Shown: piece after piece, positions 44,587 through 53,205 of the stretch
How positions within the stretch are numbered: the first letter of the stretch is position 1
Layout of the letters: each line of letters starts with the position of its first letter
Origin: Roseomonas sp. KE2513
GTDB lineage: Bacteria; Pseudomonadota; Alphaproteobacteria; Acetobacterales; Acetobacteraceae
Assembly: GCF_016107305.1 (NCBI RefSeq)
Contig: NZ_RCVR01000004.1
Location: 186,001 to 250,000 of the forward strand
Direction of reading: 5' to 3'
Length of the DNA stretch: 64,000 bases
Notes under the pieces: generated by a model
Seen by the model: only the letters and a program-made list of their open reading frames with translations
Database searches by the model: none
Told to the model about the DNA's origin: nothing
Program-made: the position numbers and the translations under genes

Positions 44587-46281
44587 TCAGCGCTTCGCGG
44601 CAGCCCGGATCTGCGCCACCGTCTGGCGGTTGGTGATCTGCTCCGGGCTCATCCGCACCTCGATTAAGGCGGGCTTGCCGCTCCCCCGCGCGCGGCGGAA
44701 GGCGGGGACCAGCTCATCCGTCGCGCTCACCACCTCGCCATGGCCGCCGAAGGCCTCGATAAACTTAGCGAAATCGGGGTTAGTGAGCTGCGTACCGGAA
44801 ACGCGGCCTGGATAGGCGCGCTCCTGATACATGCGGATCGTGCCGTACTGGCCGTTGTTCACGACAATGACGATGGGCGTGACACCCGCGTGGAAGGCCG
44901 TCGCGATCTCCTGGCCTGTCATCAGGAAGCCGCCGTCGCCGACGAAGCTGACCACCTGCCGATCCCGGAAGGTGATGGCAGCCCCAATGCCGGAGGGCAC
45001 GGAATAGCCCATCGCGCCGTTGGTGGGGCCAAGGAAGTCCTGCCGCTCTCGCACGGACATGAAGCGCTGCGGCCAGGTCGCGAAGTTGCCGGCATCCGTG
45101 GTGAAGATCGTGTCCGGCGGCAACTCCGCCTCCAGCGCCTGCAGGGCGCGGGCGAGGTTCAGCGGGCCCTCGTAGTCGGGCGCCACGACGCTCGCCTCTC
45201 GGCCAGCGCGCAGGCGGCGGGTCCAGTCGCCCCAGGGGCGCGGCTTGCCCGGAGCAGCATCCCGCAGCGCGAGGGCGAAGGCATTGAGGTCCGCGGTGAT
45301 GCCGAGCAGCGGACGGAAGACGCGGCCGATCTCGGTGGGGTCGGGGTGGACCTGCACGATCGGGCTTGTCTGCCCCGCCGGAAACAGGGTGTAGCCCTGG
45401 CTGGTCGCCTCGCCGAGGCGGCTGCCGACGGCGATGACAAGGTCCGCCTCCTTCACCCGAGCGACAAGGCCAGCGTCCGATCCGACGCCGAGGTCCCCCG
45501 CGAAGTTCGGCGAGGTGCCGTCGAAGAGGCCGAGACGGCGGAAACCGACGGCGACCGGCAGGTCATGAGCGAGGGCAAAGTCGCGGATGGCGGCCTTGCC
45601 CTCCTCCGACCAGCCGGTGCCGCCGAGCACGAGAACCGGGCGCTGGGCGCCGTCGAGCAGGGAGAGCAACTGAGGGATGGCGCCCGGCGCCGGAGCGGCC
45701 GGCAGGGTGGGCGCGGGGCCGACATCGGGCACCTCCACCACGCTCTTCTGCATTTCCTCCGAGATCGCGACGACCACGGGGCCAGGGCGGCCGCTCCGGG
45801 CCACGTCGAAAGCACGCGACATCAGCTCGGGGATACGGGCCGCATCGTCTATCTGGGTCACCCACTTCGCGAGCGGCGAGAACATCCGGCGGTAGTCCAC
45901 CTCTTGGAAGGTGTCGCGGTCCGTCTCGGCGAAGGGTATCTGGCCGACGATGAGCACAAGCGGCGTGCTGTCCTGCATCGCGACATGCACGCCGATGCTC
46001 GCGTGGCAGGCGCCGGGGCCGCGGGTGACGATCGCGACGCCGGGGCGGCCGGTCAGCTTGCCATGAGCCTCGGCCATGTGGACCGCGCCCGCCTCGAAGC
46101 GGCAGGTGACCAGCTCCACGCGGTCCCGCACCTCGTAGAGGCCGTCGAGGAGGTCGAGAAAGGATTCGCCGGGCACCGAGAAGGCGTGGGTCACGCCCTG
46201 GGCGACCAGTGCATCGGCCAGGAGTTGGCCTCCCGTCCTTGCCCGCGTGATCTCCTGCCGTACCGCCGCGCCGTCGTCCAT
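44587..46281 (-). CDS. Thiamine pyrophosphate-dependent enzyme, acetolactate synthase-like
   Basis: A 564-residue enzyme with the three TPP-enzyme domains: N-terminal pyrimidine-binding part with the activating Glu39 (FSVPGESFLDLLDG), a central domain, and the TPP motif GDGGFLMTGQE ending VVNNGQYGTIR. It resembles acetolactate synthase large subunits, but no small subunit gene is next to it, so it may instead be a decarboxylase or carboligase such as a glyoxylate or benzoylformate type. The substrate is not readable. It is the last gene of a minus-strand set with a deaminase and an NMT1-type binding protein. Confidence 0.88.
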   Translation of the reverse strand: MDDGAAVRQEITRARTGGQLLADALVAQGVTHAFSVPGESFLDLLDGLYEVRDRVELVTCRFEAGAVHMAEAHGKLTGRPGVAIVTRGPGACHASIGVHVAMQDSTPLVLIVGQIPFAETDRDTFQEVDYRRMFSPLAKWVTQIDDAARIPELMSRAFDVARSGRPGPVVVAISEEMQKSVVEVPDVGPAPTLPAAPAPGAIPQLLSLLDGAQRPVLVLGGTGWSEEGKAAIRDFALAHDLPVAVGFRRLGLFDGTSPNFAGDLGVGSDAGLVARVKEADLVIAVGSRLGEATSQGYTLFPAGQTSPIVQVHPDPTEIGRVFRPLLGITADLNAFALALRDAAPGKPRPWGDWTRRLRAGREASVVAPDYEGPLNLARALQALEAELPPDTIFTTDAGNFATWPQRFMSVRERQDFLGPTNGAMGYSVPSGIGAAITFRDRQVVSFVGDGGFLMTGQEIATAFHAGVTPIVIVVNNGQYGTIRMYQERAYPGRVSGTQLTNPDFAKFIEAFGGHGEVVSATDELVPAFRRARGSGKPALIEVRMSPEQITNRQTVAQIRAAAKR

Positions 46282-46362
46282 TGTCCGTCTCCACCTCTCC
46301 CGGGCCCTGCGGCCCGGGGGGCGGAGACTACGTCCGGAGCGGACGAGCCGCCAGCCGGTGCC

Positions 46363-46836
46363 CTATCGCGTCAGCTCGACCGCGGATGATGTGTAGAGGC
46401 CGACGCATTCCTCGGTCAGAACGCCGTCGATCACCTCAAGGTCCCAGCCGACATTCTCGGCGAAGCTCTCGACGGTGTAGCCCTTGAAGTTGAAAGCCTT
46501 CTTCGCCAGCCGCTTCACGTCCTCGTTGCGGGCCCCCAAGACGAGCCGCTTGAAGCCCCCGTTGAGGATGGCGCCGAGGCACATCGGACAGGGCTCACAG
46601 GTGGCGTAGAAGGTGCAGTCCGGCAGCTCTCGCCGGCCGAGGGCGCGGCAGGCCAGACCGACTGCCAGCGTCTCGGAATGGGCGGTGGCGTCGCAGAGGC
46701 CGACTTTCTTGCTCCAGGTCTTGGCGACTACCTCCCCCTCGCGCGCGACCAGCGCGCCGAAGGGCTGCTCGCCGAGGCTTGCGCCGTGGCGCGCCTGCTC
46801 GATGGCCAGTGCCATCATTCGCTCGTGCTCTTTCAT
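46363..46836 (-). CDS. Nucleoside/nucleobase deaminase (CMP/dCMP deaminase fold)
   Basis: A 157-residue zinc deaminase. The ligands are His53 (AHSETLAV), Cys83 and Cys86 (CEPCPMC), and Glu55 is the proton shuttle. The motif is HSE rather than the more usual HAE. The length and C-terminal helix point to the guanine/cytosine deaminase group, not TadA. It lies between an NMT1-type binding protein and a TPP enzyme, so a substituted aminopyrimidine is a possible substrate; this is inference only. Confidence 0.88.
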   Translation of the reverse strand: MKEHERMMALAIEQARHGASLGEQPFGALVAREGEVVAKTWSKKVGLCDATAHSETLAVGLACRALGRRELPDCTFYATCEPCPMCLGAILNGGFKRLVLGARNEDVKRLAKKAFNFKGYTVESFAENVGWDLEVIDGVLTEECVGLYTSSAVELTR

Positions 46837-46847
46837 CGCGTGCTCCC

Positions 46848-47891
46848 TCAGCCCAGCGCCGGCAGGATGCGGGCCTCGCGAGGCGGCAGGAAGTCGCGAA
46901 CGAAGACCTCCTGGACGGCCGGGATGCGCGGCAGGGCATACGTTTGCACGACGGTGCCGATGGCGCCCTCCAGGCGCTTGTCGTCGAGGTCGCCAAGGCC
47001 GAGGGAGGCGGTCTCGGGCGTCGTCATCTGCGCGCGCAGCATGTAGAGCAGGCGCTGGCGCTCTATGCCCGGCTCGGTCAGCGGCTCCACCCGCTTCAGC
47101 TCGGCGATGCCGGCATCGGGCCTGGCCGCCACCTCACCTATCGCTCGGTTGATGGCCGTGACGAGGCCCCGCACCGCCTCCGGCTTGTTCCGCAGCAGCG
47201 CCTGGCTCACGAGCACGCCGTTCGAGTACTGGTCAAGGCCCATATCGCTGTAGAAGAACCAACGGAAGTCGCGCTCGGGGTCGCGGCCCATGCCAATGAA
47301 GTTAATGTAGCTGGTGCCTGAGAACTGAGCGATGGCGTCCACCTGCCCCTGCACGAGCATCTGCTCCACCAAGTTCGGCGCGATGGCGGCGATCCCGACC
47401 TTTGAGGGGTCCACCCCGTTGCGCGCGGCTAGGGCCGGGAACATGCGGGCGGTCGCGGAGCCCGCGGGCGCACCGACTTGCCGGCCTTCAAGATCCTTCA
47501 GCGAGCGCACCGGGCCGTCCGCGCGGGAGATGATGGCATAAGGGGCGCGGTTGTAGACGAGGTAGACCATCACCGGCTGCTCGCCCGGCCGCTGCGCCGC
47601 GTTTTGGATGACCGCGTTGATGTCGCCGAAACCGGCATCGTAGGCGCCGGACATGACGCGGGTGACGGCGGCGGCGGAGCCCTCGCCCTGATCGATCGTC
47701 ACATCGAGCCCCGCTTCCCGGAAGTAGCCCCGGGATTGCGCGAGGTAGTACCAGGCGTGCGGGCCCTGTGCCTTCCAGTCGAGGATGAAGCGGATGGGGG
47801 TCAGCGGCTGGGCGCGGAGCGAGGCCGCGCCGAGCACCATCGGGCTTGCGAGCGAGGCGGCGAGAAGACTCCGCCGGGTGGTGTGACGCAT
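46848..47891 (-). CDS. ABC transporter substrate-binding protein, NMT1/THI5-like
   Basis: A 347-residue periplasmic binding protein. The first 28 residues are a signal peptide that includes twin arginines (TTRRSLLAAS...), so Tat export is possible. The rest matches the NMT1/THI5 and nitrate/taurine group (IRFILDWKAQGPHAWYYLAQ, YFREAGLDVTIDQGEGSAA). Relatives bind thiamine pyrimidine precursors, aromatic sulfonates or nitrate. No permease or ATPase gene is beside it, an orphan state. The ATG at 47891 has GAGG 8 bases upstream; the open frame before it is not similar to the family. Confidence 0.88.
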   Translation of the reverse strand: MRHTTRRSLLAASLASPMVLGAASLRAQPLTPIRFILDWKAQGPHAWYYLAQSRGYFREAGLDVTIDQGEGSAAAVTRVMSGAYDAGFGDINAVIQNAAQRPGEQPVMVYLVYNRAPYAIISRADGPVRSLKDLEGRQVGAPAGSATARMFPALAARNGVDPSKVGIAAIAPNLVEQMLVQGQVDAIAQFSGTSYINFIGMGRDPERDFRWFFYSDMGLDQYSNGVLVSQALLRNKPEAVRGLVTAINRAIGEVAARPDAGIAELKRVEPLTEPGIERQRLLYMLRAQMTTPETASLGLGDLDDKRLEGAIGTVVQTYALPRIPAVQEVFVRDFLPPREARILPALG

Positions 47892-48164
47892 GAAGTGCAC
47901 CTCTGCAGCGCCCCGGGGGTGCCGGGGACGTCGGAATGCCGCGTGGGGGTGCGGGCGGCGATGGTCATGCGGACTTGCGGCGGCCTTCCCCCGCCGGACC
48001 TTCGGCGCCCTGGCCTTCCCAGCGGGCACCCGTGGTCTTCCGCAATCGGATCACTTGCGTGCCTGACGGCGGGCAGCGACATGCATGTTCCGTGCCTCCC
48101 CTTGCCGACTTGGAAGGGTGCCGCGGCAGGGGCATGGTGCAGGCCGAACGGGAGCGGACGGCGG

Positions 48165-48419
48165 ATGAAAGCGATCTTTGTGATGATCAAGTGCGAGATG
48201 GGGGCCGCCTACCGCGTGGCGCGGGAAATGGCGGACACGATTCCCGAACTTTCCGAAATGCACTCCACCAGTGGGCAGTACGACCTGCTGGGCAAGTTCT
48301 ACCTCGAGCCTGAGCAGGACATCGGCCTTTTCGTGGTGGAACGGGTGCAGGGGGTGGCGGGGGTGAAGGACACCTACACGCTCCAGACCTTCAACGCCTT
48401 CTCGGGGCCCAAGGGCTGA
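48165..48419 (+). CDS. Stand-alone Lrp/AsnC ligand-binding (RAM) domain protein
   Basis: An 84-residue protein that is only the alpha/beta effector domain of Lrp/AsnC regulators (AIFVMIKCEMGAAYRVAREM, ELSEMHSTSGQYDLLGKFYL, VQGVAGVKDTYTLQTF). The DNA-binding helix-turn-helix is missing, so it cannot be a classical repressor by itself. Such proteins form octamer-like rings and bind amino acids; some act as partners of full-length Lrp. It diverges from the NMT1-type binding protein gene and ends 118 bases before the lipoprotein pair. Confidence 0.88.
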   Translation: MKAIFVMIKCEMGAAYRVAREMADTIPELSEMHSTSGQYDLLGKFYLEPEQDIGLFVVERVQGVAGVKDTYTLQTFNAFSGPKG

Positions 48420-48537
48420 CGCGCCAGCGGCGGGCTCTGCCATGAAATGACCCCGATCCCGCCGCGACCTGCCCCGGCTTCGCCGCGCGGGTGACACGGA
48501 GGGAGCCGATATCTGGCGGCATCGGAGGTCCCGCCAG

Positions 48538-48807
48538 ATGAAGGTCCGCTTTCTCCCCGCCTTTGCCCTCGCCGCCGCGCTGACGACGGCGGGGTGCCAA
48601 AACCCCGACGGTTCCACGGATTGGGGCAGCACGATCGCTCTCGGGGCAGGCGTCGGCCTGGCGGCCGGGCTGCTCGCTGCCTCTTCCGGCAGTCACGGCA
48701 AGCACTACCGGCAACCCGACCGTGGGGGCTACGGTTCCTATGGCGGGCATGGGCGCAGCTACTACGGCGGCCGCCCCTATGCCCAGGGATATGGAAGGGG
48801 TTGGTGA
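48538..48807 (+). CDS. Small Gly/Tyr-rich lipoprotein, copy A
   Basis: An 89-residue predicted lipoprotein: signal peptide with lipobox LTTAGC (Cys20 becomes the lipidated end), a glycine-zipper-like hydrophobic stretch (LGAGVGLAAGLLAASSG) and a Gly/Tyr/Arg-rich tail. I do not recognise a named family. The next gene begins within its stop codon (TGATG) and has the same three-part design, so the two likely arose by duplication and are made together. Residence in the outer membrane is inferred from the lack of an Asp after the Cys. Confidence 0.7.
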   Translation: MKVRFLPAFALAAALTTAGCQNPDGSTDWGSTIALGAGVGLAAGLLAASSGSHGKHYRQPDRGGYGSYGGHGRSYYGGRPYAQGYGRGW

Positions 48808-49043
48808 TGAAGGCGCGCTTCGCGGTGCTCGCCCTGGCCGGGCTCCTCCTCGGCGGCTGCTACTACGCGCCGTATGGGGAGCCGAACGTCGCGGGGGCTG
48901 CGCTGCTCGGCGCCGGAGTTGGCGCGGCCGCCGGGGCGGCCATCGCCTCGGGGCCGACCTATTACGCTCCCGCACCCTATTATGCGCCGCGGCCCTATTA
49001 CGGCTACGGCTACTACCCGCATTACGGCTACCGCCGCTGGTAG
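48807..49043 (+). CDS. Small Tyr/Pro-rich lipoprotein, copy B
   Basis: A 78-residue predicted lipoprotein with lipobox LLLGGC, a glycine zipper (AGVGAAAGAAIASG) that may insert in a membrane, and a tail of repeated Tyr-Tyr-Ala-Pro and Tyr-Gly units. Function is unknown. The ATG overlaps the stop of the upstream lipoprotein gene by 1 base, so translation is coupled. It ends 37 bases before the convergent hydrolase gene. Confidence 0.7.
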   Translation: MKARFAVLALAGLLLGGCYYAPYGEPNVAGAALLGAGVGAAAGAAIASGPTYYAPAPYYAPRPYYGYGYYPHYGYRRW

Positions 49044-49080
49044 TGGCTGCGCGCAGGTCCGGCCGCGGGCGAGGGCTGGC

Positions 49081-49977
49081 TCAGAGGGCGCCCTGTTTGG
49101 CGCGTCCCCACTCGGCCAGCAGAGATTCCGGCGGCAGGCGGCCCTCGAACCAGAGGCTCGCCGCGGCGCGGGACATCGCGGCGCCGTCGTGTCCGATATG
49201 GGGGACCGTCACCCTCCTCCAGCCGAAGGGCAGCCCGCGCCGCGCCGCTTCGGCGCGCCCGGCCTCGAAGTAGGACAGGGCCCGCGCGAAGCGGTGCGGA
49301 CCCTGCGCCACCGCCTCGGGCTGGGACGGAAGGCTGGGGCCGCTGGTCTCGGTATCCGCCTCGCCGGAGAGGATGGTCAGGGGATAGGCAAGCAGCCGCT
49401 CAAGGTCCGCCTCCGTGGCGCCGATGCCGCCAAGGCCCGCCGGAAACGGGCGCCCGAGGTCCGGCAGGGTGAACCAGCCGGGGTTGCCGGCGATGGCGGC
49501 CTCGAAGCTGTCAGCGGGTTCGGTGGAGAGCATGCGGTGCAGGAACTGTCCGCCGGCCGAGTGCCCGAAGATCAGCGCGGGACGCCCGTCGGTCAGGCCG
49601 GCCTCGCGCAACGCGGCCAGGACGCGGGCGGGAATGCGGTAGCCGCGCCAAGCTGGGGAACGCAGACTGCCGTCCTCAGAGAGGACGAACCCATTATTAT
49701 AGGTCTCGGCGCCCGGGAAGAGATCCGCCGGGAAGGTCGGGGCCACGATCAGCAGGCGGTGCCGCTCTGCGGCCTCGATCCAGAAGTCGCGGTACTCGTC
49801 GCCGTTGCGGCCCATGCCGTGCATGACCAGCACCACCCGCGCCTCGGGTTTCCAGTTTTCGGGGCGGTAGGCGTGCAGCATAACCGGACGGGCCGGGTCC
49901 CCGGCCGGATCCTCGAAGAGGATCGAGGCGCGGCCCGGCGCGGCGAGGGCCAGGGCGAGCCGAGAGGCGAAGGTCAT
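49081..49977 (-). CDS. Alpha/beta hydrolase, PHB depolymerase/esterase-like
   Basis: A 298-residue alpha/beta hydrolase. The oxyanion region is VVLVMHGMGRNGDEY, the nucleophile elbow is GHSAGGQF, and the likely catalytic His is in VPHIGHDGAAM. It resembles the feruloyl/PHB-depolymerase-type esterase group. There is no clear signal peptide, so it is probably cytoplasmic. It is the last gene of a minus-strand run with a peptide-type binding protein, amidase, gamma-glutamyltransferase and QuiC-like protein. Confidence 0.82.
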   Translation of the reverse strand: MTFASRLALALAAPGRASILFEDPAGDPARPVMLHAYRPENWKPEARVVLVMHGMGRNGDEYRDFWIEAAERHRLLIVAPTFPADLFPGAETYNNGFVLSEDGSLRSPAWRGYRIPARVLAALREAGLTDGRPALIFGHSAGGQFLHRMLSTEPADSFEAAIAGNPGWFTLPDLGRPFPAGLGGIGATEADLERLLAYPLTILSGEADTETSGPSLPSQPEAVAQGPHRFARALSYFEAGRAEAARRGLPFGWRRVTVPHIGHDGAAMSRAAASLWFEGRLPPESLLAEWGRAKQGAL

Positions 49978-50021
49978 GTGGGGATCCGGTCAGGCGGCGG
50001 GCGGGAGGCGGTGCAGGTGGT

Positions 50022-51629
50022 TCACTCGGCGCTGACCTCGGTGGCGAGCGTCGTCTGGTCCACCCGGCCGGGATAGCGGAAGCCGCGCCGGCTGGCCCAG
50101 GCCGCGCTCTCGAAATAGAGGGGCGCGACGGGCATGGCCTCCAGCGCCACGCGTCCGGCGGTGCGGAGCAGGCCCGCCCGGGCGGCCGGGTCCATGGTGG
50201 TGGCGGCCTCGCGTACCGGCGCGTCGAAGGTGGGATCGGACCAGCCGCCGTAGTTGCTGCTGCCCATGCCCCGCGCCGCGTCGCTCGTTGCGAGCCAGAG
50301 CTGGAGGAAGAGGAGCGTCTCCGGCGCATCCGCCGACCAGCCGCCCATAGCGACCGAGAACTCACGCCGCGCCCGCCGCGTGAAGAAAGTGGCGCTCGGC
50401 ATGGCGTCCAGTTCCACCTTCACCCCGATCCGCTGCCAGTACTGCGAGACGGCCTGCGCGACGCGCGAATCATTGACGTAGCGGTTGTTCGTCGCGTGGA
50501 AGGTGAGCGCGAACCCCTCGGGGAACCCGGCCTCTGCCAGCAGCGCGCGGGCGCGGGCGGGATCATAGGGGAGCACGGGCAGGCCAGGGGTAGTGCCGGC
50601 CATGCCGTCGGGCAGGAATTGCGCGGCGGGCACGGCCACGTCGTCCATTACACGGGCGGTCAGGGCACGGCGGTCAATGGCGAGCGAGAGGGCCTGCCGC
50701 ACCCGCGCATCGCGCAGCGGGTTGGGGCCAGCGCCGCCCTGCACGAAGGGGCTGGGGCTGCGTGCGGCGTCGAATTGCAGGAAGATCAGACGCGTGGTTG
50801 GCGAAGCAGAGACGTGGACGGAGCTGTTCTGACGAAGCCGGGCAAGGTCGGCCGTGTTCGGCGCCTCGATCAGGTCATGATCCCCGGCCAGCAGCCCGGC
50901 CAGCCGCGGGCCGGCGGCCGTGACGGGCAGCAGGCGCACCGTGGCCCAGCGCGGCTTCTCGCCCCAATAACCGTCGTAGCGCGCCAGCTCGATCGGGCCG
51001 CCCCTGGTGTAGGAGACAAGGCGGTATGGGCCGGTACCGATTGCGGCGGCGCCGTCGTTGAAAGCCTGGGCGTTCGGCCAGCTTCCCTCCACACCACATT
51101 GCTGATTGGCGGAGAAGTCCAGGTGCCCAGCGGGCACGAGGCGGCGCGGAAGGATGGCCAGGTTCGTCAGGTCGCTGGGCAGCAGCGGCATGGGTTCGCG
51201 GGTGGTGATCCGCACCGTTCTGGGGTCCAGTGTCTCCACCCGCTCGAAGAGGCGCACGTAGCGGGAGAAGGATTGCGTCACCTCCCCCTCGTTGTTGCGG
51301 ATGCGGCAGAAGGAGGCGAGCACGTCCTCCGCGGTAAAGGGGCTGCCGTCGTGGAAGATGACGTGCGGGCGGAGATGGAAGAGCCAGCTGCGGTCGTCCT
51401 CCCTCTCCCATCGCTCGGCAAGGCCAGGAATGACGGAGAGGTCCCGCGCCGTCTCCGTCAGCGCGTTGAAGACGTGCTGGCGAAGGGTGGTGTTGGGCGT
51501 CAGCCCGTACTGGTGCGGGTCGGCGGAGGTCGTCTCCCCCGCCATGGCGATCCTGAGCCCCTGCGCCGAGGCCGCTCCGGTGGGCAGGGCGAGCGCGGCG
51601 GCGAAAGCGAGGGCGGCAATCCGGCGCAT
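50022..51629 (-). CDS. ABC transporter substrate-binding protein, peptide/DppA-OppA type
   Basis: A 535-residue SBP family 5 protein. A signal peptide covers about residues 1-23 (ending GAASAQ); the mature protein has the expected lobes (LAERWEREDDRSWLFHLRPHV, FHDGSPFTAEDVLASF, YDPARARALLAEAGFPEGF). The family delivers di- or oligopeptides, nickel or glutathione to a permease. No permease genes are adjacent. Neighbouring gamma-glutamyltransferase and amidase make a peptide or amide substrate reasonable. It lies 12 bases after the amidase stop. Confidence 0.9.
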   Translation of the reverse strand: MRRIAALAFAAALALPTGAASAQGLRIAMAGETTSADPHQYGLTPNTTLRQHVFNALTETARDLSVIPGLAERWEREDDRSWLFHLRPHVIFHDGSPFTAEDVLASFCRIRNNEGEVTQSFSRYVRLFERVETLDPRTVRITTREPMPLLPSDLTNLAILPRRLVPAGHLDFSANQQCGVEGSWPNAQAFNDGAAAIGTGPYRLVSYTRGGPIELARYDGYWGEKPRWATVRLLPVTAAGPRLAGLLAGDHDLIEAPNTADLARLRQNSSVHVSASPTTRLIFLQFDAARSPSPFVQGGAGPNPLRDARVRQALSLAIDRRALTARVMDDVAVPAAQFLPDGMAGTTPGLPVLPYDPARARALLAEAGFPEGFALTFHATNNRYVNDSRVAQAVSQYWQRIGVKVELDAMPSATFFTRRARREFSVAMGGWSADAPETLLFLQLWLATSDAARGMGSSNYGGWSDPTFDAPVREAATTMDPAARAGLLRTAGRVALEAMPVAPLYFESAAWASRRGFRYPGRVDQTTLATEVSAE

Positions 51630-51641
51630 GGCGGCCCCCCC

Positions 51642-53141
51642 TCAGTCGAAGCCAAGGAAGCCGGGCATGGAGGAGATGGGCGGCGCCTTCGCCAGCGCCG
51701 CGATATCCGGCACCGGCCGCGCGAGTTCGGCGTCGCCGGCCACCGCCGCTTCGATCGCGGCGGCCACGCGAAGCACCAGCGCGTCGCCGCCGCGCGGCCC
51801 GACGATCTGCAGGCCGAAGGGCATGCCCTTGGCGTCCCGGCCGAGGGGGATGGAGATGGCGGGATGGCCGGTAAGGGTCACGATGTAAGCCATCGCCAGC
51901 CAGTGGAAGTAGGTGCGGGTCTTCTGCCCGTCGATTTCGGCCGGGAAGAGCTCCGACCAGGGCCGGGGCGAGATGGTGATGGCGGGTGTCACGATCAGGT
52001 CGTTGCCGGCCGCGAAGAACTCCTGCCAGCGGAGGTAGAGCTGTGTCTGGAGGATGCCGCCGCGCGCGACGTCCGCCGCCGAGTAGCCGAGGCCTTCCGC
52101 CACGTTCGCGCGCACGTTGGGCCCGACCAGCTCGGGCGTTTCGGCCACTTTTTTCGCGTGGGCCGCGACGAAGTTGAGCGCGCGCAGGATCTCAAAGGCC
52201 TCGTCCGCGCCGGCGCAGTCCGGGGTGGCCTCCTCGATGCGCGCGAAGAGGGGCGTGAGAGAGGCGACGCGGGCGCGGAAGGCCTCGCGCACCGTGTTCT
52301 CGACGAGCGCGATACCGAAATCCTCCGTCGCGGCAACGCGGAGCGAGGAGAGGTCGATCGGTCGCAGCGGCGTCCACATGTCGGCCACGCCGCGCACAGG
52401 CTGGCCGGGCAGCGTGTAGGAGAGCGGGTCGCGCGCGTCGTCGCCGGCCATGGCCGCGAGCAGCAGAGCGGCATCCGGCACGTTGCGCGCCATGGGGCCG
52501 AGCACCGGCAGGTTCTGCCAGCCAAGCAGGCGGCGCTCGCTGGAGACGAGCCCGGCACTGGGCCGGAAGCCGACGATGCCGTTGAAGGCCGCGGGGTTGC
52601 GGAGCGAGCCGCCGGTGTCCGAGCCCGAGCAGATCGCGAACATCCCCGCCGCCAGTGCCGCGCCCGAGCCGCCCGAGGAGCCGGCGGCGGAGCGCGTGGG
52701 ATCATGCGGGTTGCCGGTCGCGCCATAAACGGCGTTGCGGGTGTTGGCGCCGGCACCGAATTCGGGTGTGTTGGTCTTGGCCGTGATGACCGCCCCCGCC
52801 GCGCGGATGCGTGCGACGGAGCCGAGATCGGCCTTCGGCACGTGGTCCTTGAACAGCGGGCTGCCGAAGGTGGTGACCAGCCCTTCGGTTTCCTCGAGGT
52901 CCTTGATACCGATAGGCAGCCCGTGGAGGAGGCCGAGCTTGTCGCCGCGCATGACCGCCGCCTCGGCCGCCTTGGCATCCGCCCGGGCGCGGGGCTCGTC
53001 CATGGCAACCACCGCGTTGATGGCTGGATTCACCGCGGCGATGCGCGCGAGGCAGGAGTCGAGCAGCTCCACGGGGGAGAGGCGCTTCGTCCCGATCAGC
53101 CTCCGGGCTTCGAGGGCGGTGAGGTCGCAGGGCTCGGTCAT
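51642..53141 (-). CDS. Amidase signature family protein
   Basis: A 499-residue amidase with the complete Ser-cisSer-Lys triad: Lys80 (GIKDLEE), Ser155 in GSSGGSG and nucleophile Ser179 in DTGGSLRNPA. It is not GatA of the tRNA amidotransferase, since no gatC or gatB is near and the C-terminus (LVLRVAAAIEAAVAGD) is that of the general amidase branch. It hydrolyses an amide of unknown identity in the cytoplasm. The ATG at 53141 gives the family N-terminus. Confidence 0.9.
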   Translation of the reverse strand: MTEPCDLTALEARRLIGTKRLSPVELLDSCLARIAAVNPAINAVVAMDEPRARADAKAAEAAVMRGDKLGLLHGLPIGIKDLEETEGLVTTFGSPLFKDHVPKADLGSVARIRAAGAVITAKTNTPEFGAGANTRNAVYGATGNPHDPTRSAAGSSGGSGAALAAGMFAICSGSDTGGSLRNPAAFNGIVGFRPSAGLVSSERRLLGWQNLPVLGPMARNVPDAALLLAAMAGDDARDPLSYTLPGQPVRGVADMWTPLRPIDLSSLRVAATEDFGIALVENTVREAFRARVASLTPLFARIEEATPDCAGADEAFEILRALNFVAAHAKKVAETPELVGPNVRANVAEGLGYSAADVARGGILQTQLYLRWQEFFAAGNDLIVTPAITISPRPWSELFPAEIDGQKTRTYFHWLAMAYIVTLTGHPAISIPLGRDAKGMPFGLQIVGPRGGDALVLRVAAAIEAAVAGDAELARPVPDIAALAKAPPISSMPGFLGFD

Positions 53142-53205
53142 CGGCACATCCCGTCGGCAGATCAATCAGTAGGGTGGGCCGCGCCGGGGCGCGGCCCGGA
53201 TCGGG

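Noticed and set aside
47892-48164. Possible TPP riboswitch before the NMT1-type binding protein gene
   Set aside because: The conserved CUGAGA and ACCUGAU-type segments were looked for on the minus strand and not found.
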